Assembly: GCA_021850405.1 (NCBI GenBank)
Contig: JAJZMA010000192.1
Location: forward strand, 1 to 5,028
Source: a bacterium
Lineage (GTDB): Bacteria; Chloroflexota; Dormibacteria; Aeolococcales; Aeolococcaceae
Length of the DNA stretch: 5,028 nt
Reading direction: 5' to 3'
Of the stretch, positions 4,904-5,028 are shown one piece after another; positions within the stretch are counted from its first letter, which is position 1, and every line of letters starts with the position of its first letter. Under the pieces are notes generated by a model, which worked only from the letters and a program-made list of their open reading frames with translations, did no database searches and was not told the origin of the DNA. A program made the position numbers and the translations under genes.

Positions 4904-5028
4904 ATGGCAGTTCACCACCTGGGGCGGTACGGGTTCCCGAAGACTGGGCCAGCTCGGCCCAGTGGTCAGGTCCATGGTGATGAGGACAGGGCCGGGGTTT
5001 CTGCTGGCCAGGGCCGGCGCTCCCTGTT
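4904..5028 (+). CDS. Possible start of an unrecognised gene, cut by the right window edge
   Basis: GGAGAAG (4893-4899) lies 4-7 nt before ATG 4904, a strong Shine-Dalgarno match, and the frame stays open for 41 codons to the end of the window. The translation (beginning MAVHHLGRYGFPKTG) is Gly/Arg/Pro-rich and matches no family I know; it is not the expected FolE N-terminus. The next plus-strand frame is also open here and has a higher third-position GC, and two strong inverted repeats (4943-4963 and 4986-5027) overlie the region, so it may instead be a structured RNA or chance. Confidence 0.25.
   Translation, partial: MAVHHLGRYGFPKTGPARPSGQVHGDEDRAGVSAGQGRRSL
4943..4963. repeat. Perfect 8-bp inverted repeat
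   Basis: ACTGGGCC (4943-4950), loop AGCTC, GGCCCAGT (4956-4963) is the strongest simple hairpin in the window. No T-run follows on either strand. It would lie inside any gene starting at 4904, which is unusual for coding DNA and favours an RNA or regulatory role. Confidence 0.5.
4986..5027. repeat. Longer imperfect inverted repeat at the right edge
   Basis: ACAGGG (4986-4991) pairs with CCCTGT (5022-5027), and the adjoining CCGG (4992-4995) can pair with CCGG (5014-5017) across a 4-nt bulge, leaving a loop of about 18 nt. It follows the hairpin at 4943-4963 by 22 nt. The window ends one base later, so further pairing cannot be judged. Confidence 0.35.

Noticed and set aside
4904..5028. Possible folE start, tmRNA or RNase P RNA at the right edge
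   Set aside because: The translation does not resemble a GTP cyclohydrolase N-terminus, and the tmRNA 5' end and RNase P consensus (GAGGAAAGTCC) are not found.
1..5028. CRISPR array, transposase or integrase
   Set aside because: No regularly spaced direct repeats and no recognisable transposase or integrase motif were found on either strand.

Overview
The window looks like bacterial chromosome of moderately high GC, most likely from an actinomycete-type organism (Actinomycetota). That placement is an inference from three things: a wax ester synthase/diacylglycerol acyltransferase (WS/DGAT) remnant, which is a family most abundant in actinobacteria; start sites that look leaderless, with a TANNNT box exactly 6 nt before the ATG; and 3' hairpins without U-tracts. 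I cannot name a genus. Two genes are firmly identified, tadA and ftsH. Most of the rest is broken, unrecognised or non-coding.

Layout, left to right. Bases 1 to about 400 are AT-rich (about 41% GC over 1-420 by hand count; sample lines at 661-720 and 2941-3000 are 65% and 63%). They hold an unrecognised minus-strand reading frame that runs off the left edge. At about 385-460 this meets the C-terminal end of a plus-strand WS/DGAT gene whose catalytic N-terminal domain is missing, so this looks like an insertion, deletion or assembly junction. Next is an unrecognised, largely helical cytoplasmic protein (986-1699), then a 172-nt hairpin-rich gap, tadA (1872-2357) and ftsH (2447-4474). All four plus-strand reading frames from 392 to 4474 point the same way.

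The core genes appear to be transcribed singly. tadA and ftsH each have a TAGAAT/TAGATT box 6 nt upstream of ATG and no Shine-Dalgarno sequence. A compact hairpin follows within about 35 nt of the stop codons of the helical protein, tadA and ftsH. TadA makes inosine at the tRNA wobble position. FtsH is the membrane-anchored ATP-dependent zinc protease. Both are housekeeping functions, and nothing shows that they work together beyond being neighbours.

After ftsH (4475-5028) there is no confident gene. The stretch holds a weak 112-codon frame with a good ribosome binding site, a short CTAT/CTAC repeat, an AT-rich patch (about 40% GC at 4741-4860), and a possible new gene start at 4904 overlain by strong inverted repeats. 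No CRISPR array, tRNA, rRNA, transposase or integrase was recognised. The observations most worth a second look are the hidden minus-strand frame with its composition junction, and the matched leaderless start architecture.
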